A stretch of 64,000 nt of DNA, taken from assembly GCF_036370855.1 (NCBI RefSeq), contig NC_088098.1, forward strand, positions 140,760,721-140,824,720. Direction: 5' to 3'. Of this stretch, positions 61,947-64,000 are shown piece after piece (positions within the stretch are counted from its first letter, which is position 1; every line of letters starts with the position of its first letter). The notes beneath the pieces were generated by a model that searched no databases, was not told the DNA's origin, and saw only the letters and a program-made list of their open reading frames with translations. Both the position numbers and the translations under genes were made by a program. This DNA comes from Dromaius novaehollandiae (taxonomy: Eukaryota; Chordata; Aves; Casuariiformes; Dromaiidae).

Positions 61947-64000
61947 TTTGTCTGTGATAACCACAAACAGTGACAGCGAAGGAGGAGGAGTCCAAATCAT
62001 TCCCAGTGGAAAGATAAACAATTTGTGGGTTTACAGGCTCTTCCGTTATATAACAGTGAAAGCCCTAATCAGCTTGAACAAATGCATACAGAGGAAAGAT
62101 CCCCCTTGCATCAAATAGGCAGTTTAAGAGCCAAGTATGTGGTTGAGCTCTGAAAACTGAAGTTGTTTATTGAAGCACATCATTACAATGAACACAGTGC
62201 TGACTGCTGAAGTACTCCTGCTGGGTCAGGGCAGGAAATTCAGGTTTGCATTCTCCCATTGCAGAGATGTGTCACTGTTCTGCATCAACCTTTCGTGTTT
62301 GAACCATCTAGGCTAGGGACTAGTGAAAAATCAAGGGTTGATAATCAGCGTTCTTAAAATGCAGAGAATGAAAGAATGACAGATTGGAAAGAGACAACCA
62401 GAGGTTCTTTTTATCATTCTTGGCTAAGCATTTGATTATCCAGCCAAAGTATGAAAGGAAAATAAAATACTTTCTTGCCAATGCCAAACTATTTAAGACT
62501 ATCTAGAGACTAAATACTAGACACAGTTAAAGACATAAAGGAACACTGATTAAGTTCAGGTACACTATTCAGAAGCTTAGAGCTGGAACCAGCATAATAA
62601 TTTGTATATAAAATTTATTCCCCCATTTTGATTTACATTTCAGAGTAATTTATAAAAAGCATTTAGAAATGTGGTGGATTATAATGCTGCACAGATTTCT
62701 ATAATATCTTCATGCTCAGCAGGAGACAAGGCATTTGCAAAAGAATTATTGGCACTAATACAACATTATTGAGAGATAATAAATCCTGCTGCTTTGGGAA
62801 AGAAAATAATGTACATTACATGGACATCAGCAAAAGTATCTACTATTGTCTTTCCAAATCCAAGTCAACCCAGTTTACAGGGACTGTGTTTTCTTGTACA
62901 TAATAAAATGAGTTACTAGGGAGCTACATAAGTTCAGGGACACTGTTATATTGATATTATATTTCTATTATTATTATTATATACTGATATCAATGCAAAG
63001 TGTGTTGTATTAAGAATTAAGAATTAAATTAAGATGACCTGTATTTCCTAGGGTACACTTTATCATTATTATTAATAATAATAACAGTATGCCAACATTT
63101 ATCTAAAAAGCAAGTGATATTTTCTGTAAGGTAACAAAATCAGCTTTTTAGAAAAAATAAAATTTTGTGTAAGATAGAGCAAAAAATCTTGCTATTGGCT
63201 GCTGAATTTGATTATTTTTTTCTACAGTCCATTAAATTTTTATGCTGGTTTTGGTTATATTCATACTGAATGGATATTTAATCAACAAAATTACGCCAAC
63301 ACTTCACTATGTTTGCAGGCTTTCATGTTATGTTCTTTCTGTTTCATACCCTGTTGTTTGTTTGTTTGTTTGTTTTTCTCCAGACCAGGAACTATATTTT
63401 GTCTATTTCTGTGTATTTAAAACAATGAAGTCCGATTCTGGATGGGCCTTTGGACAATTGTGTAAAATGGTCCATCAACAGCTGAATGTTTCTTTAGCTG
63501 TGTCTTGCTGATACATGGATGATCTTGCTGAATTTTCTCTAAATAATATGCTCTACAGGAAGTCAATGATAAGAAAAAGGCCCTTCAGTGGGACAGTGCA
63601 AGTTCACTTGACTCAGCTGTGCATGCCACATTTCTGATTCTTTTTTCTTATTCACTCTTCTCCAACTCTTCTTCCAACAATTAACTGGCTTAGTGTTGAA
63701 GTCACCTTTTCCCAACATTGCCAACCAACACAGCCAACGAAAATGAGGGAAAAGTGCAGCCAAATGGGTTGCTTATATAACTCTTGCCATATTCATCCCA
63801 AATACCTACTGCTCAATCTCACTTCTCCAGCACTGCCCTCTGTCCTTCCTTCAGCTAACAGTGCTCTCCTGCTGCGTGTAATTTTCATTATACGAGATGT
63901 CACCATGGAAAGAACAGCAGAACAGAGCTTTGCAACAACAGTAATAAGATCCATTTTTGTTTAGATCTTATTTAGTAGACTCTGAAGCCTAACTGGCATT
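61947..64000. other. Unique AT-rich non-coding DNA
   Basis: No gene is recognised. Small AT-only palindromes (for example at 63063-63084) and a TTTG microsatellite (63357-63376) are the only repeats seen. Frames at 63208-63511 overlap the microsatellite and are rich in Phe, Cys and Leu, as expected by chance. Confidence 0.6.
63357..63376 (+). repeat. (TTTG)n microsatellite
   Basis: About five tandem TTTG units. They are flanked by T-rich sequence and have no coding significance. Confidence 0.85.

Noticed and set aside
1-64000. CRISPR arrays, operons, phage or plasmid genes
   Set aside because: No regularly spaced repeats with unique spacers and no dense long frames exist; the CR1 content and AT-rich gene-poor character show a vertebrate nuclear genome.

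Overview
The window looks like ordinary AT-rich, gene-poor vertebrate DNA, most likely from a bird. The main evidence is the repeat content. Six copies of CR1 (chicken repeat 1), the dominant LINE of birds and other sauropsids, can be recognised from their 3' tails (ATTCTGTG-type octamers) and from decayed ORF2 protein fragments. I saw no Alu-like or L1-like sequence. There are no bacterial-style gene arrays, operons, rRNA genes or CRISPR arrays, and I noticed no tRNA gene. Nearly all open frames are short (60-100 codons) and look like chance frames in AT-rich DNA or frames across CR1 remnants.

Layout. 1-12700: mostly unique AT-rich DNA with simple repeats, two MIR-like SINE relics (about 3120-3245 and 7020-7110) and a small CpG-bearing patch at 7900-8100. 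12700-15330: a diverged, directly repeated segment (12910-13183 and 14934-15328, roughly 90% alike by eye) with decayed CpG sites. It looks like two copies of an unnamed dispersed repeat or a local duplication. 16651-17315: minus-strand CR1 with a readable ORF2 C-terminal fragment. 19869-19977: a perfect 109-bp (TCTCC)n array. 20540-21935: plus-strand CR1 keeping endonuclease-start, reverse transcriptase and 3' tail segments with the middle deleted. 24682-24823: the best candidate coding exon, with good splice sites and 47 open codons, which I could not assign to a protein. 31452-31540: a perfect 21-bp-arm hairpin plus a third direct copy of its arm. 32551-32965 and 33353-34165: two minus-strand CR1 copies. 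46043-46300: minus-strand CR1 3' end from the same subfamily as the 21.9 kb copy. 48440-48550: MIR-like relic. 61400-61946: a much older plus-strand CR1 of the kind shared with turtles and crocodilians. The remainder is unique AT-rich sequence.

Functionally, the window is best read as intergenic DNA or the inside of one or more very long introns. If the 24.7 kb exon is real, the host gene runs on the plus strand. Three further splice-flanked open segments (34386-34422, 45025-45100, 48063-48119) are also on the plus strand but are weaker and unassigned. I found no convincing new biological system. The most useful leads are the duplicated 12.9/14.9 kb repeat, the candidate exon and the template-switch-like hairpin at 31.45 kb.
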